Positions 11,048 through 22,967 of a stretch of 64,000 nt of DNA are shown in pieces. Every line of letters starts with the position of its first letter. Within the stretch, counting starts at the first letter, position 1. A program made the position numbers and the translations under genes. The notes under the pieces were generated by a model, which had not been told where the DNA came from, searched no databases, and worked only from the letters and a program-made list of their open reading frames with translations. The stretch is taken from assembly GCA_025200525.1 (NCBI GenBank), contig CM045763.1:156246246-156310245 (forward strand), in the 5' to 3' direction. The DNA is from Camellia lanceoleosa. Its lineage: Eukaryota; Streptophyta; Magnoliopsida; Ericales; Theaceae.

Positions 11048-14000
11048 TGTAGCTCGGCTTTTTCATTCCCCCTTTTGGAAGCTCGAAAAAAAGCCCTACA
11101 GTTTGGACTCACGCGGTTCTGAATCTAATCTCACAAGTGCAATGTGAAATTGATAAACACCAAAGAGTCCAAATCCAACAAATTTTTTGGAAATTTGATT
11201 TTAGGATAAAAAATGCCAAAATTGGACTACTTTGCCAGATATAGAGTCACCACCTAAATATTTTTATTTTTGCGAAAATTTAGGAAACCCATCACTCATG
11301 CCAAAGGCCACGTGTCCGTTATCACCAAAGTTGCCTCAGCTCGGGAACTTAGATATGAGAGGGGTCATGAATTGAGCACCCCCGCTCACCCGATCAAAAA
11401 TCAGCCTCTACTAATCATGATATGATTTTTTTTTTTTTTATAAACATTATGTGCTCTAATTCCGGTTATTAAGCTAGCTTTTACTATTTGATGCGCACAT
11501 GCAAGTATAGACAAATTTGCTCAATTTGGAACAATTTAACTCGGTTTGTTTGCGAAAATGGTTTGAATTTGTCACCTCAAATGGGCTTAAAGTTTGCATA
11601 CTTGCCACCCAGCATAGTGGGCTTAAAACATGATTTGCCACTCAATAAAGTGAGCTTAAAACGCACATTCGTTGAATCATTCCAATTCAAACAGCAAGCC
11701 TTCATCCACCGGCATTCATGCAGTTTAGCATTTAAGCACATAGCCTCATGGCAAGCATGCTAATCATGGCAACATTCACACTTATGCAAGTATGCTAAAG
11801 CGTAAAACTCACCTAGTACTCCAAGCTAGGAAAGCATGAGTTAGAAAAATATGCATGATACCTATCTATACAAAATGTCTAATGCAACACATGCAACATA
11901 CGATTAATAGGCTCGGCTACTAATGTGGCATATGGAGCAATTTGATAAGATGCAATTTAACATGTATTCAAAAAAATATTTGAAATTGCAATGCAGTTTG
12001 AATGATGTGCCGAGCCTCGATGCATGCAATACGAATGAATGGATGCAAGCATAAGGCATGCGAATTTGAAATATGATGTCCCTAATCTAACCATCGAAAG
12101 CGACAAAAGGGAGAAAGACGTGGGGTTGGAAGACATATACATACACATACACACTTATTACAACATTACGCCCTCGCGAAGGAGGGTCTGAATGAATAAA
12201 AGCTAACTAACTAACTAGGCTAATTAAGCTAATTATTACAACACTTAAAAGGATTAACTAACTATTCTAAGCTAATTAAGTAAAATAAATAAATAATGAA
12301 CTATATAAGTTAATTAAATATTACAAAGCAAACTAATTAGCTAAATACATAACTAATTAATTACAAAGCAACTAAGCTAATTAATTACAACATGAATTAA
12401 GTAACTAATCTACTTGAATAATTACATCATTTGCAAGCATTAGCTACAACTAATTAACTAAGCAAATTAACTGAAAGACCACGGGAAACGAGGGATGCAT
12501 GCATGCTTGATTTTTCACCCGAAAGGCCACTGCTTTGTTTTTGCAAGCCTCTGTTGCACAGAAGCACTTACGCTTTCTCTTTCTCCAGATTAACTTTGTT
12601 TTGTCTCAGGAGCACACTGTTGAATTTGCATTGGAGGCCGACAGTGGGGCCGGTCGACCACTACTGATGGTCGGTCGGCCAACAATAGTGGCCAGTCGGC
12701 TACTGGTGGTGGCCATCGACCACCACTGGCTTGGATTTCCATCCTGCAACAAAGACCTAACAGAGCAAAACAGTGTACTTTGTTGGCTTGGACTTCATTG
12801 CTGCAACAGAGAGCAAACAGAGCAAAACAATGGAATTTTTTGAAGGTTTGTTTGTGCTGTTACCCTCCTTATCATCAAACAAGTTCAAATGAGTGATACT
12901 CTTGGCTCTCAAACCATCAACCAAGCAATTTCATTGCATGATGGCCAAAGAACCAAGTTTGTACAAGTTTAATGAATGCAAGACAAGACTCAAATGACCA
13001 TCACCTTATCATGCATGATCAAGGGCAATGGAGACCTAGGAAAATGGCAAATTTCATCACTTTTGAGTATGAAATGTTCCATTTTCCTTGTGTTCAAACT
13101 AACGTCCGATTTGAACACATGAAATGCAACACAAAGAAGTGCTTATCTTACCACTTTTACTTGCCAATTTTGTTTACACATTTTAATTACCAAATCATCC
13201 TTTAATCAATTAGTCCATTGGTGAGTGTCTTCTAAGATGAAAGAAGTGTCAACCAAGGGGTAATGTAAGGCAAGAAAGTGATCATGCCATTGGTAATGAA
13301 CCCTAAAAGAGGATTAAACCATTGAGCATAACCTCAATCTCGACCTTAAATGATGCCAAGCTTGAAACAACCCTCAAAAGAAAATGAAAGAGTGAAGCAA
13401 AGAGGGAGGTTGCAGAGATTATAGTGTTTCAATGGAGTGAAAAACAACACCAAAAGATGCTAGCAACTCAAAAAAGTGATGTCTAAGGCCTAAAACACCA
13501 GGCTTTTGAGGACAATTACACCATAAGCATGCAAAACAAGACTCAAATGCAACTAACAGCTAAGAACAGTCATAAAACAGGTCTAAAATAGTCCTAAAAC
13601 ATGCTGGAATTGAGCTAACAAAAGCTAGAATAATAGGCTAAAACATAGAGCATGCTAGGCTAGTAAACAAAACACAAGGAGGGGAGGCTAACCCTCTAAT
13701 TTTGGACTTCAAAAAATGTTTTTAGCCACTGAAATAACTCTAAAATTCAGTGTTTAAAAGCTCAAAAACAGATAGTAAAAGGGGGGGAAACACAAGGGCA
13801 AATGCCTCCAAAATAAGATACAAAGAAGAGTGAACCACCCCTCAATCTTTAATGGCCTTGAAACCCAAGTTTCAGCCCAAAAATGCAGAGTTTTTACAGT
13901 CCAAAAACAGCCCAAAAATAGTACAAAAATGTGCTGGAATGAAAGCTAAAACATGAAACAATTTAAGCTAGTAGACAAGCCAAATGAGGGATGGCTAACC

Positions 14001-15463
14001 CCTCCATTTTTGGGACTTCAAAACTACTTTTTTAACCTCTAGAAACCTCTGAAAATTAGTGGTAAAAAGCTCAAAAAAAGTTGATGAAAGAATGGGAAAC
14101 ACAAGTGAAAAGGCTTAGAGAACAAGGTTCAAAGAAGGGTGATTAACCCCTCTACCTTTAATAGCCTTAAGCCACAAGCTTCAACCCATAAAAACATGTT
14201 TTAAAGAGCTTAAAAACAACAATAAAATAGGAAAACAAGTGTTGTAGAGATGGTGCAAAAGCAAGAGAAGTATACCTCTTGGAGAGGAATGAACCCTTAA
14301 GTCATAACCAATCAATTTCACACTCTCAAGTACTTCAAGAGCTCAAATTGAAGCTCAAATCACCTCAGCAAGAAGCTCTCTAGGTTTGGTTTGGTGTGTT
14401 TGGGCATATGCTATGCAAGTTGCAAGAGGGAGAGAGAATTATAGAGAGAGAGGATATTTTTCAAAATATTTCTTCACTCCTAATGTTTTCTAACCTTGAA
14501 ATATGAGAGGGAGGTCCTCTATATATAGAAAATATGAGCCTTGGGTCGAAAATATCTTAATTTGGACAGCTGGAGCATTAGGAGGACAGTTGGCCAAAAT
14601 ATCTAGGCTTTACACCAGTGGCCGACCGGCCAGAAGTGGTGGCTGGTCGTCCATAGATGGTAATTGTTGGCCACCTATCGGCCATAGAAAAAATATGCTT
14701 CCAGACCCGACTTCAAATAGGTATATCTCCCTCATCTGGACTTCGTTGCAGGTCAATCTTGAGTCTAAATGGAAGCCCTGAAAGTCTACTCTCTAATAGT
14801 GTAGCCTCATATTTAAATTCTAAGTGTGCTAAGAGACATGCCTATTTTAGTGAAGGTTGCTCAGTTTTAGCTTAACCAGATTGATACCTAACTTCAACCA
14901 GCTGTATCTCCCTCATCTGAACTCAGCTTTAAGAGATTCTTGAGTGTAAAATGAAGCCTTGGAAGTCCACTTTCCAATGGTGGAGGCCTCATAACTTAAG
15001 TCCAAGTGTACAAAAGGATAGACCTGATTTAATGAAGGCTGTCAGGTTCCCTCTTAATGGTTTATGCCCAACTTCTTCCCTAACTAGGCTTCTTCCCTCT
15101 CCTCCAATTTTTTTGAACTCCAAACCGCTAAATAAGATGTTTTAAAATATTTTTGAAAGTGTTCACCTCTCTTCCATTTATTTCCACTTTGTCCTTGCTC
15201 GGTTTACTAAAAAGTGTAACATTTAACGAAATACGAGCCTCGGAACATCGTACAAACTTTTCAAAAATATTTTGAAAGAAGGGATTTTGAGGTCTAAAAA
15301 AAGTTTTGGTCAAAATAGTTTTGGTCCAAAATGGGGTGTAAGGTTGGGATTTAGAGCTCTTTTTGCTGAAGAAATCGAACATTTGCATGGCACAACTCTT
15401 ATCATCGAGTGATCAATCAGTGGCGCCCAAGTCATAAGGGCAGTCAAAAATGAGGTGTCTATA
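11048..15463 (-). repeat. 5' LTR B1, minus orientation, with an atypical U3
   Basis: The LTR runs on the minus strand from 15463 (TATAGACACCTC) to 11048 (...GAGCTACA), next to a primer binding site, so it is a 5' LTR. Its U5 end matches the LTR end at 29360. It contains an AATTAGCTAA-rich stretch (12190-12470), a GGCC cluster (12634-12725), a TATA box near 14519-14528 and another GGCC cluster at 14618-14690. The U3 beyond 14690 differs from the other LTRs and holds a tandemly duplicated module shared with the unrelated solo LTR. Confidence 0.8.
14710..15071. repeat. 181-bp tandem duplication in U3 of LTR B1
   Basis: Two diverged copies start at 14710 and 14891. Both contain TATCTCCCTCATCTG, then TCTTGAGT, then GAAGCC and a TCCAATGGTG-like core. 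The other LTRs of this family lack it. A related segment occurs inverted in the solo LTR at about 8600-8830. Confidence 0.65.
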
Positions 15464-15625
15464 GAGGGATAACCTGATCATTTCCATGATCAAGGACCAA
15501 TCAGGTGTGAACCTTTCTAGCAGTATTTTGGATGCATCTGACGCACCATCCCTCATTTGGCAGTTGGAGGAGGGCTACCTGTCTAGTAGTTCTAAATCGG
15601 GTAGTGAGCCAGATTCTGATTCCAC
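15464..15625 (+). pseudogene. Orphan coding-like fragment between two LTR pieces
   Basis: One plus-strand frame is open for 57 codons, with a protein-like composition including WQLEEGYLSSSSKSGSEPDS. It lies between the outer end of LTR B1 and the broken inner end of LTR B2. It may be a piece of the polyprotein (gag-protease or protease-RT spacer) of the element that B1 inserted into or recombined with. I do not recognise a domain, and it has no start codon of its own. Confidence 0.35.
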
Positions 15626-16946
15626 AGAGCTAACTAATTAAAGCTAATTATTACAAAACTTGAACGAATAATTAACTAACTATCTAAGCTAATTAATTAA
15701 GAATTTAACTAGGCTAAGCTAATTAAATATTACAACACAAACTAATTTAATTAATCTAAACTAATTAAATGAGTAAACTAATTAGCTACAACTAATTAAG
15801 CTAATTTAAATATTACAACACAAACTAATTAGCTACAACTAATTAATTTACAACAAATAAATAATTAATTGCTAATTAAACTAATTAATTAGCTAACCAG
15901 TCCCGGGAAGCGAGAGAGGCCCATGCATACTCGGTTTCCACCTGAAGAATATCCGTTGTCTGCTCCCGAATGCCTCTGTTTGCACAACCCTTGCATTGTT
16001 TCCTTCTCCAGATCAACTCTGCCATGCTTCACAAGCACACTGCCCAAAATTCACTAGTGGTCGGAGGCCAGAAGTGGTGGCCGGCCAACACTGATGGCCT
16101 GCCGCCCAGTTACAGTGGCCGGCCGAGCACTGATGACTTATATTTTTTTGTTGCAACAGAGAGCAAACAGGGCAAAGAGAGGGTATTCTCATACGTTGTA
16201 TGTACTGTGTATCCCTCCTTATCATCAAAACATATCAAATGAGTGACACACTTGGTTCCAAAACCATCAATCAAGCAATTTCATTGCATGATGGCTAAAG
16301 AACAAAGGTATACAAGTTAATAAATGCACAAATAAGACTCAACAGCCATCACCCTATCATGCATGATCAAGGGGAATAGAGACCAAGGAAACTTGGCACA
16401 TTTCATCACTTTGAGTATGGAATGCCCTAATTTTCCTGAAACATGCTGGAATTAAGTTACAAAAAGTTACAAAATTAAACTAACACATGGAGCTAACTAG
16501 ACTAGCAAACAAGACACAAGGAGGGGAGGCTAACCCCTCCAATTTTGGACTTCAAAACATGATTTTTCTCAATGAAAATACTCTGAAATTCAGTGCTAAA
16601 AGCCCAAGAAAAGATAATTTGAAGGTGGGAAACAAAGGTGAAAAAGCCTTAAAAGCAAGGAATAAAGAAGGGTGAGATACCGCCCTAATCTTAAATGGCC
16701 TAAAACACTAATTTTAGCCCATAAAAAATAGTGGAAAGAGATAGAAAAACAAGTATGCAAAGCAAGCTTAAAAGACAAGTAGTATACCTCTTGAAGCAAA
16801 GAACAATTTCAGGCACTAACTCAAGCTAAAACCACCTTCAAGAGCTCCACGAAGGCTTCAAGGAACATCAGCTCAAAGATGATCAACTTTGGTTAAGGAA
16901 GTGTAGGCAAAAGTGTAGTATAAGTAGACAAGTATGCACAAATTGG

Positions 16947-16990
<44 letters not shown>

Positions 16991-17412
16991 TCCAAAATTT
17001 TTAACCCTCAAAAATGGGAAAGGTGACCCCATATATATAGATAAATAAGCATTTGGCTGAGAAAAATCCATCCATACACGTGTATGGAGATGAAGACAAT
17101 TGTGCCAACAGCTGGAATAGTTGTCAACAAAATATCTGAAAAAAGGCACTGGTGGCTAGTAGGCCACTAATGTGGCCGGCAGGGTACTTGGGTGGCCGAC
17201 AGGCTCAATTGGTGACCGGCAGCCACCAGGGGTTGCAAGCATGAAAGTTTTGGTCCAAAATAGGGCACAGAATGGATGGGGTTTGAAAGCTCAAAGACAG
17301 GGCATTCCGCCGAGGACTTCAAGCACTAAAACGAGCACAAATAGTCACAATCATTGAGTGCACGAGCGATGGCATCCAAGTCTTTGGGACGGTAAAAAAT
17401 GGGGTGTTTACA
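15626..17412 (-). repeat. 3' LTR B2, minus orientation, lacking its U5 third
   Basis: It begins inside the AATTAGCTAA-rich part of the LTR and ends at the LTR terminus (GGGGTGTTTACA), directly followed by the complement of the polypurine tract. It contains GGCC clusters (16063-16128 and 17148-17226), an (AG)n run (16951-16985), a TATA box (17031-17040) and the G-box palindrome CCATACACGTGTATGG (17072-17087). About 1.15 kb of U5 is missing compared with LTR B1. Confidence 0.8.
17031..17226 (-). promoter_or_regulatory. U3 promoter of LTR B2
   Basis: Reading the minus strand: a GGCC-repeat cluster (17226-17148), the perfect 16-bp palindrome CCATACACGTGTATGG with a central CACGTG G-box (17087-17072), then TATATAT (17040-17031). 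The order is the same as in LTR D and in both LTRs of the complete element. Confidence 0.55.
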
Positions 17413-17929
17413 GTTGCCCCTCTTTGACAGAACTCGGAAGTCACGAAATGACGTGAGTGAATGTCAAAGCCTAGAGACAACCCATTTTGACAAGACTGAA
17501 AGACATGGACAAACAAACAAGACATAAAACAAATGGTTGTGCCCACAGGCTGCCTACGTATCCCTTTGCAAGGAATCAAACCAGCGTAGTTCTGGTATGA
17601 AATGCAAACAATGCAAAATGCAAGAACATAACTTATGATCATGCAATGAGGCTATGCAATTAAACATTTGAATGCAAATGCAATGCAATGAAAGTGCCAC
17701 ATTTAAACAAGCCGAAACAAGGTATAGCCACCTCAATCATGAAAAAAAGTAAGTAAATAAACACGCCACACATGGGAATCACGAGCTGAACCACATTTCG
17801 TACAGAGAGGATGTAAGAAAATTATGCAAGCTTAACTACGTGTCACGCAGGAAAGGCGAAGGGGAACATAACCATCGAGCGCACCCAAGGCTTCAACCGA
17901 GATCCTAATGCGTTGCACGCGAAAGGAGA

Positions 17930-18200
17930 AAGGATGGTGTGAACACTAGGACGCACCCGAATGTTTTTAACCGATGCAAACAATCCTAGCGCGTCTCACG
18001 CAATAGGAGGAGGGGGTGGTGTGAACACTGGGACGCACCCAAATGTTTTTAATTGAAAGGTGGTGTGAACACCGGCACGCACCCGAATGTTTTTAACTGA
18101 AGGGTGGTGTGAACACCGGCACACACCTGAATGTTTTTAATCGAAGGGTGGTGTAAACACCAGGACACACCCGAATGTTTTTTACCGAAGGGTAATCCTA
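17930..18200 (-). repeat. 44-bp tandem repeat with GGTGTGAACACC dyad
   Basis: About six units, each with GGTGTGAACACC (5-bp inverted arms around GA), then GGGACGCACCCGAATG and TTTTTAACCGAA. The same array occurs at 26270-26640. Confidence 0.85.
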
Positions 18201-18374
18201 ACGCATCACATGCGAGAGGAGGAAGTGTAAAAGGAAGCGATCCTAAGGGCACAAATGATTTTACCTGGAATTCCTTTGAATAAACCGTACATACAATATC
18301 ATGCATTTCTAAGAAAGAAACCTAACAAGTGCGATATGGTAGGAATGCATGTTCTATGCATGACAAACAACCGA

Positions 18375-18560
18375 GATACAATGTTAATGGCATGTTCTAT
18401 GCGAGAAACAAAAGCAATGGCATGTTCTACACGAGAAACAAAAGCAATGGCATGTTCTATGCGAGAAAAAAAAGCAATGGCATATTCTATGTGTGATTCG
18501 TAACGAGAGCATATTCTATGTGTGATACAATAGCAAGAGCACATTCTATGCGTAACTCAT
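18375..18560. repeat. About 30-bp tandem repeat with GCATGTTCTATGC dyad
   Basis: Units of CATGTTCTATGCGAGAAACA plus AAAGCAATGG, grading into GCATATTCTATGTGTGAT. The inverted arms GCAT/ATGC surround a 5-nt loop. The parallel copy is at 26815-26960. Confidence 0.8.
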
Positions 18561-18912
18561 GACATGATGCAAGATGTACATACAATGCCCATGAAGTGCA
18601 TATCTTACGCAAGGAAGCAAAATGAAACGTATATTGATGCAGCAAGGTGAAATGTAATGACATGAAATGCATATTCATGCAACAGCGTGAAATGCATGCA
18701 CAAAAGCATGATTTGACAAACAACTTCCAATTTACCTCTCGGAAGAATTACAATATGTTTAAAGGATACACCTCGTTCATGTTAACAAGTGACGAGCATC
18801 GTGCACCAAAAACACAGTTTGAGCTTCCGTGGAGACAATTTGAACCCAAGAATGAACAATCTCTTCAATTCTTGGAAACCAAGGACACAAAACAGCAATA
18901 GGACTCCAAGGG

Positions 18913-19010
18913 AGGCCACTGGCCACTTGTCGGCCACAAGAGGAAGCTGTCGGCCACTATCAGCCTTTAATAGCTGTTACTGGCCACCAATGTGACATGC
19001 CGGCCAACCG
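18913..19010. promoter_or_regulatory. GGCC-motif cluster upstream of the PMD gene
   Basis: Six or more GGCCACT / CGGCCAC motifs occur within 100 bp. A TATA-like TTTAAAT follows at about 19050, and the PMD coding region follows about 450 bp downstream. A parallel copy lies at 27313-27415 before a now coding-less stretch. Its placement suggests a promoter-proximal element of the antisense gene. Confidence 0.45.
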
Positions 19011-19462
19011 TGGTAGATTAAGGGTTTTTCGGTCTTTTTGGCCTGGGTCTTTAAATGTAGGGCTTGGGGTCTCATTTCCTCATTACCCCATGCCTAAAAT
19101 TGCTCCTTCTCTCTAGATCCACGCTTTCTATGCATTTTCCAACACCTCATGCAAGGTTTATTCGCTAAATCCTCTTTGTTTCGTTCACTTTGAACCGATT
19201 GAAATTTGATTTCGGCGCCTTTTCCTTCTCTTTCACCATTCTAGGCTTGTTTTCCTTGAGTTTCTCTCGGGTTTGGTACACTTTTCCCGGCTTTGACTTT
19301 TCCTTCCACTTTTTCTCTCCTAGGGTTTGACTTTTTCCATGTTTGCCCCTTTTCCTCCGTTTCCTCTGTTTTTCTTCATTTTTCACCACTTTTGCAGCTT
19401 TTTTTCTAGATGGTGGATGATCTACCGCATGACGGAGCTCCGTTCGAGATCCACCTCCCGTA

Positions 19463-22261
19463 GAGATAGAGGCCAAGCCTGAGCCCGAGATATTACCACT
19501 GGGAGTACGCCCCTTTGATCCGGCGACATACCATCCTTGAATACATGTGCTACCCCCCCGGGGTATCAGGCACTTCAGAGCGTTTGCGCGACACGCACCA
19601 GAAGGACCTCTTGCTATGATAGCCAGACTCTCATTTGTCTTACGATGCCACCGAGGTATACACTATATTCTCACATTTTCTTTGTTGTACATTGCATTTC
19701 TTGCTTTAACTGTGTTGGTTGCTTCAACTGTAATGCTTGCACTACATTTCTTGCCTTAATCACACTCTTGCACTATATTTCTTACACTGTCTTTTCATCT
19801 GCCTGTTCTCATATCACTGTATATCATTGTTTTGATCATAGGAGCATTCTCTCTCTATTAGGGGCTATGGAGCCACACCCGCAAGGGACTGGTATATAGA
19901 GCTCCCTGCCGGTGTGCGTCATATCATCGACGAGGCCAGCTTCGGCTTATTCTACATGCGGCTATCGCGCCATATCGTGAGTCAAACGCTTCTCGGTGCA
20001 TTGGTGGAGTGGTGGTGGGATACCACCAATTCCTTCCACTTCTCCACCACCGGGGACATGACGAGGACTCCCTACGACTTCGCCATGCTCACGGGTATAG
20101 AAGTATGGGGTAATCTGATTCCTTACGATATGGACATGGGCGAGTGGGAGGCCGCCTGACTACACCTGCTGGGAGCACGCCCACCTCTCTTCTGACCGGG
20201 GATGGTACAATATAGCTGGTTCACCAAGCATTTCCAAGGGAGAAAGCTAGAGACCCCAGAGGAGACCGAACATTACACCCCGGTCTTTTTGATGTTCCTC
20301 TTCGGTACCACCTTGTTTGCGAACAGGTAAAACACCGTAGGGTTGTATCTCCTGAGCGCCCTGGTGGACTTCCTCAGGTCCGGCGAGCTCCACGATCCAC
20401 AGGAGGGGAGACAGAGTTAGAGGCTATTGGCGAGCCTGGGAGGTAAGCTTTACATCTCTGCTTTACATTTTTTGTCTTCTATTTCTGCACTTTTTGTACA
20501 CTGCATACTATATTGTTTACATCTATACACTGTGCTTTCTGCATTGCACATTACGCATCCTCTGTATCTGTACACTCTATACACTGTACTATACATTCTA
20601 CTTTCTGTATCTGCACCTGTACTTTCTGTACACTGCATGCTCACTATTGCCTTTTCCTTGCAGTTATGGGTATACGCATATTTCTCGACCTTTGCTCCAG
20701 AGCCAGAGGTGGTGATGCCTCCTGTTGTGCCATACTCTCACCAGTATGATGGCAGATGCCTGTAGAGGACCCGGGAGACCTTCGCTATCTTCACCAGATT
20801 TCGACACAAGAGTCAGCAGGGAGGTAACCCAAAACTCACAGTTATTTTTGCTTTATCAACAACTGACGATGACTAACCATCTGTATATATCCCCTATTTG
20901 CAGATCGCTTGGTAGCCTTGGACGTTGATGCCGGCTGGAGTTAGAGACCAGTATGCTGGTGCCCAGTGAGCATCCTGTTTTCGACTTCTAGGGCCCGGTG
21001 TGTGAAGCCTAGTTTCTAGGAGAGCGATTCGTGCGCCAGACCATGGGCTTGCCTCAGCCAGTAGTTCCCATGCCTCCTCCAGCATCTATGAGGGCCATAG
21101 AGAGGCTCTCCTTTTAGGAGATGATCCAGTTCACGGAGGGCTTGGATGCAGACTACATCCGCAGGAAGGGGGATTAAGTGACATTCATCTAGACACACCT
21201 CATGCCTCCCTTGACGGGTGTTCATGCTCATGCAGGCAGAGTAGTTGGTGCCCCTACAGCAGGTTGGACTCAGGCAATGAGGGCCAGGACTGGAGGGGCC
21301 CCTCCCGCTGGGTAGGTCACCAGCTGGCCAGAGCTTCCGACCGAGTTGACATGCTGGCGGCATACTGGGCATCCCTATTAGGTTCTGATTGAGCCCATGA
21401 CAGCTAGGCATGCACTTGTTGGGGTCCAAGGCCCGACTCAGGTATGGACCATTCTTTACAATTGCATTCCATACTTCATTTTAGATATGTTCGTTTGCAA
21501 ATACTGATCATTCAAAATGCATTTGCAGGTATCCATCGAGTATACGGGAGGTGCTCTCAAGCTGATAGCCTCCCTGATGGGGATAGTACAGAGGAAAGAG
21601 GCGCTGCTTAGCCTTTACGGTGTTCAGGTGATTTCTTCAGTCTTACATTCCAGGCATCAAATTTCCACTGGCACACTGACATTGACATCTCAACTAAAAA
21701 CTTCCCAAATCGTACTGATATGTTGCATCTGACATACTGCTTTTATACACTATATTCATATATTGTATCTGATTTTTGTATATACTCATTCTGTACACTG
21801 TGGTTGTATCTGATACATGTACTGTAACTGATATGTGACAACTATCTTTCCAGATTCCGCCCATATCGATGGCACCAACGGTGGCTGCAGCACCTGCATC
21901 AGCAGTACCTCCTATGGTAGTAGGGAGGAGAGAGAAACAGGCTCAGGCACGTGGTCTAGGTAGAGCTAGGGGAACCCGAGCCGAGAGGGGCCCTTTAGAG
22001 CCTATTCTGAGTGATGATGATACTGAGACGATCGACTCTGAGGAGGTAGTGAGTCAGCATTCAGATTTATCTGAGAGTGAAAGCGATGACGCCGGCTTAG
22101 GTTATGAGAGTAGAAGCGATGCCAAGGTGAGCTCTGAGGCTGAGAGCGGTGATGATGCCAGCTGGGGCTCTAGTTTAGATTCAGACAACGGAACTGATGG
22201 CGACAGTGCCCCGAAGTCTTCTCCTCTGAGGAAGAGGACGAAAAAGGCCTCTAGAGCATGA
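19463..22261 (+). pseudogene. Plant mobile domain (PMD) gene, six exons, antisense to pol
   Basis: The plant mobile domain occurs in Arabidopsis MAIN/MAIL1 and in genes carried by transposable elements; its molecular role in elements is unknown. Exons are inferred from GT/AG sites and from alignment with the second copy: 19463-19655, 19842-20442, 20664-20823, 20904-21441, 21529-21627 and 21854-22261. Exon 2 encodes the PMD core, with motifs WWDTTNSFHF, TGDMTRTPYDFAMLTGI and IPYDMDMGEW. Exon 6 is acidic and serine-rich (SDDDTETIDSEE) and ends in a basic cluster RKRTKK that looks like a nuclear signal. AATAAA follows near 22390. It lies between the integrase and 3' LTR of a minus-strand element, on the opposite strand. 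Stops in exons 1, 2, 3 and 4 make it a pseudogene. The true start codon is uncertain. Confidence 0.8.
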
Positions 22262-22967
22262 GGCAACTGGCGCTGATTTTTTGTATTTTTGCCTAGTTTC
22301 TTTTCTTTAGTAGCATTAGCACATGTATAGTTTTAGGAAGTTCTATTTTGCTTTGAAACTTGTATTGTTCTTTTGTAAAAAGCCATGATCAAAATAAAAC
22401 TAGCAATTTTATGAAAAATGTGTTGTATTTTGCATCATGAGCACCATCTATGCATGAAATGGACAGGGAATTGAAATGGCCAAGAGTGTTTGATTAAAAC
22501 AAGATGCATAATCGGGTAGCGAACTAAACAACAACCAAAATACAAAATGCAATATACAACTCGATAATCACCAACATATAACTCAACAAAACAACACAAC
22601 TACAAGTCGATAAACAAAACAAAACAAAACAACACAAATACAACTCAACAAACTTGCTAAAACCAAAAGGACTCAAAACAATACCTTAAAACACACAAAG
22701 AGCTGAACAAAACACTTGCTTCCAACACTGTTCAGCACAAAGGTAGACAACAGACTTGAGAGGAAGGGTGCCGATTAGAATAGGGGTTTGCTGACCATGT
22801 ATGAAATTTTTCGGCCACCAACAGTGGCCTGTCGGCCATAGTAATGGCCTACTGCCACCAATGTGTAGAACCTCCAAATTGTTGACAACTGGCTTCCACT
22901 CACTCCTTATCTTCTACAAAAGGTTGAACTTCGTAACTTCTTCATTTCAGCTGCAAATTCTTCACAA
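22262..22967. other. Spacer between the two antisense genes
   Basis: It holds the PMD 3' UTR with a polyadenylation-like AATAAA (about 22390), an A/C-rich stretch with AACTCAACAAAACAACAC repeats (22540-22660), and a GGCC cluster (22812-22862) 105 bp before the next start codon. No gene is seen. Confidence 0.6.
22812..22862. promoter_or_regulatory. GGCC-motif cluster upstream of the DUF7745-like gene
   Basis: Motifs CGGCCACCA, TGGCCTGTCGGCCATA and TGGCC occur within 50 bp. The second copy of the cassette has a larger cluster at the same place (63518-63640), including ATGGCCGGTCGGCCA. Confidence 0.45.

Larger units (their letters stand above)
17413..19460 (-). other. 3' UTR of the B element, with purine tract and tandem arrays
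   Basis: It starts with the complement of the polypurine tract (17413-17425). Two tandem arrays follow: 44-bp units containing GGGTGGTGTGAACACC (about 17930-18200), and roughly 30-bp units of GGCATGTTCTATGCGAGAAA type (18375-18560). A GGCC cluster (18913-19010) and the region just 5' of the antisense PMD gene complete it. A near-identical copy lies at 25760-27522. Small reading frames here are repeat artefacts. Confidence 0.7.

Noticed and set aside
16883..17149. Frame with a serine-leucine repeat
   Set aside because: It is the (AG)n microsatellite at 16951-16985 read on the minus strand, inside an LTR.
21016..21429. Minus-strand 137-codon frame with a proline/glycine-rich sequence
   Set aside because: It is the shadow of PMD exon 4 on the opposite strand.
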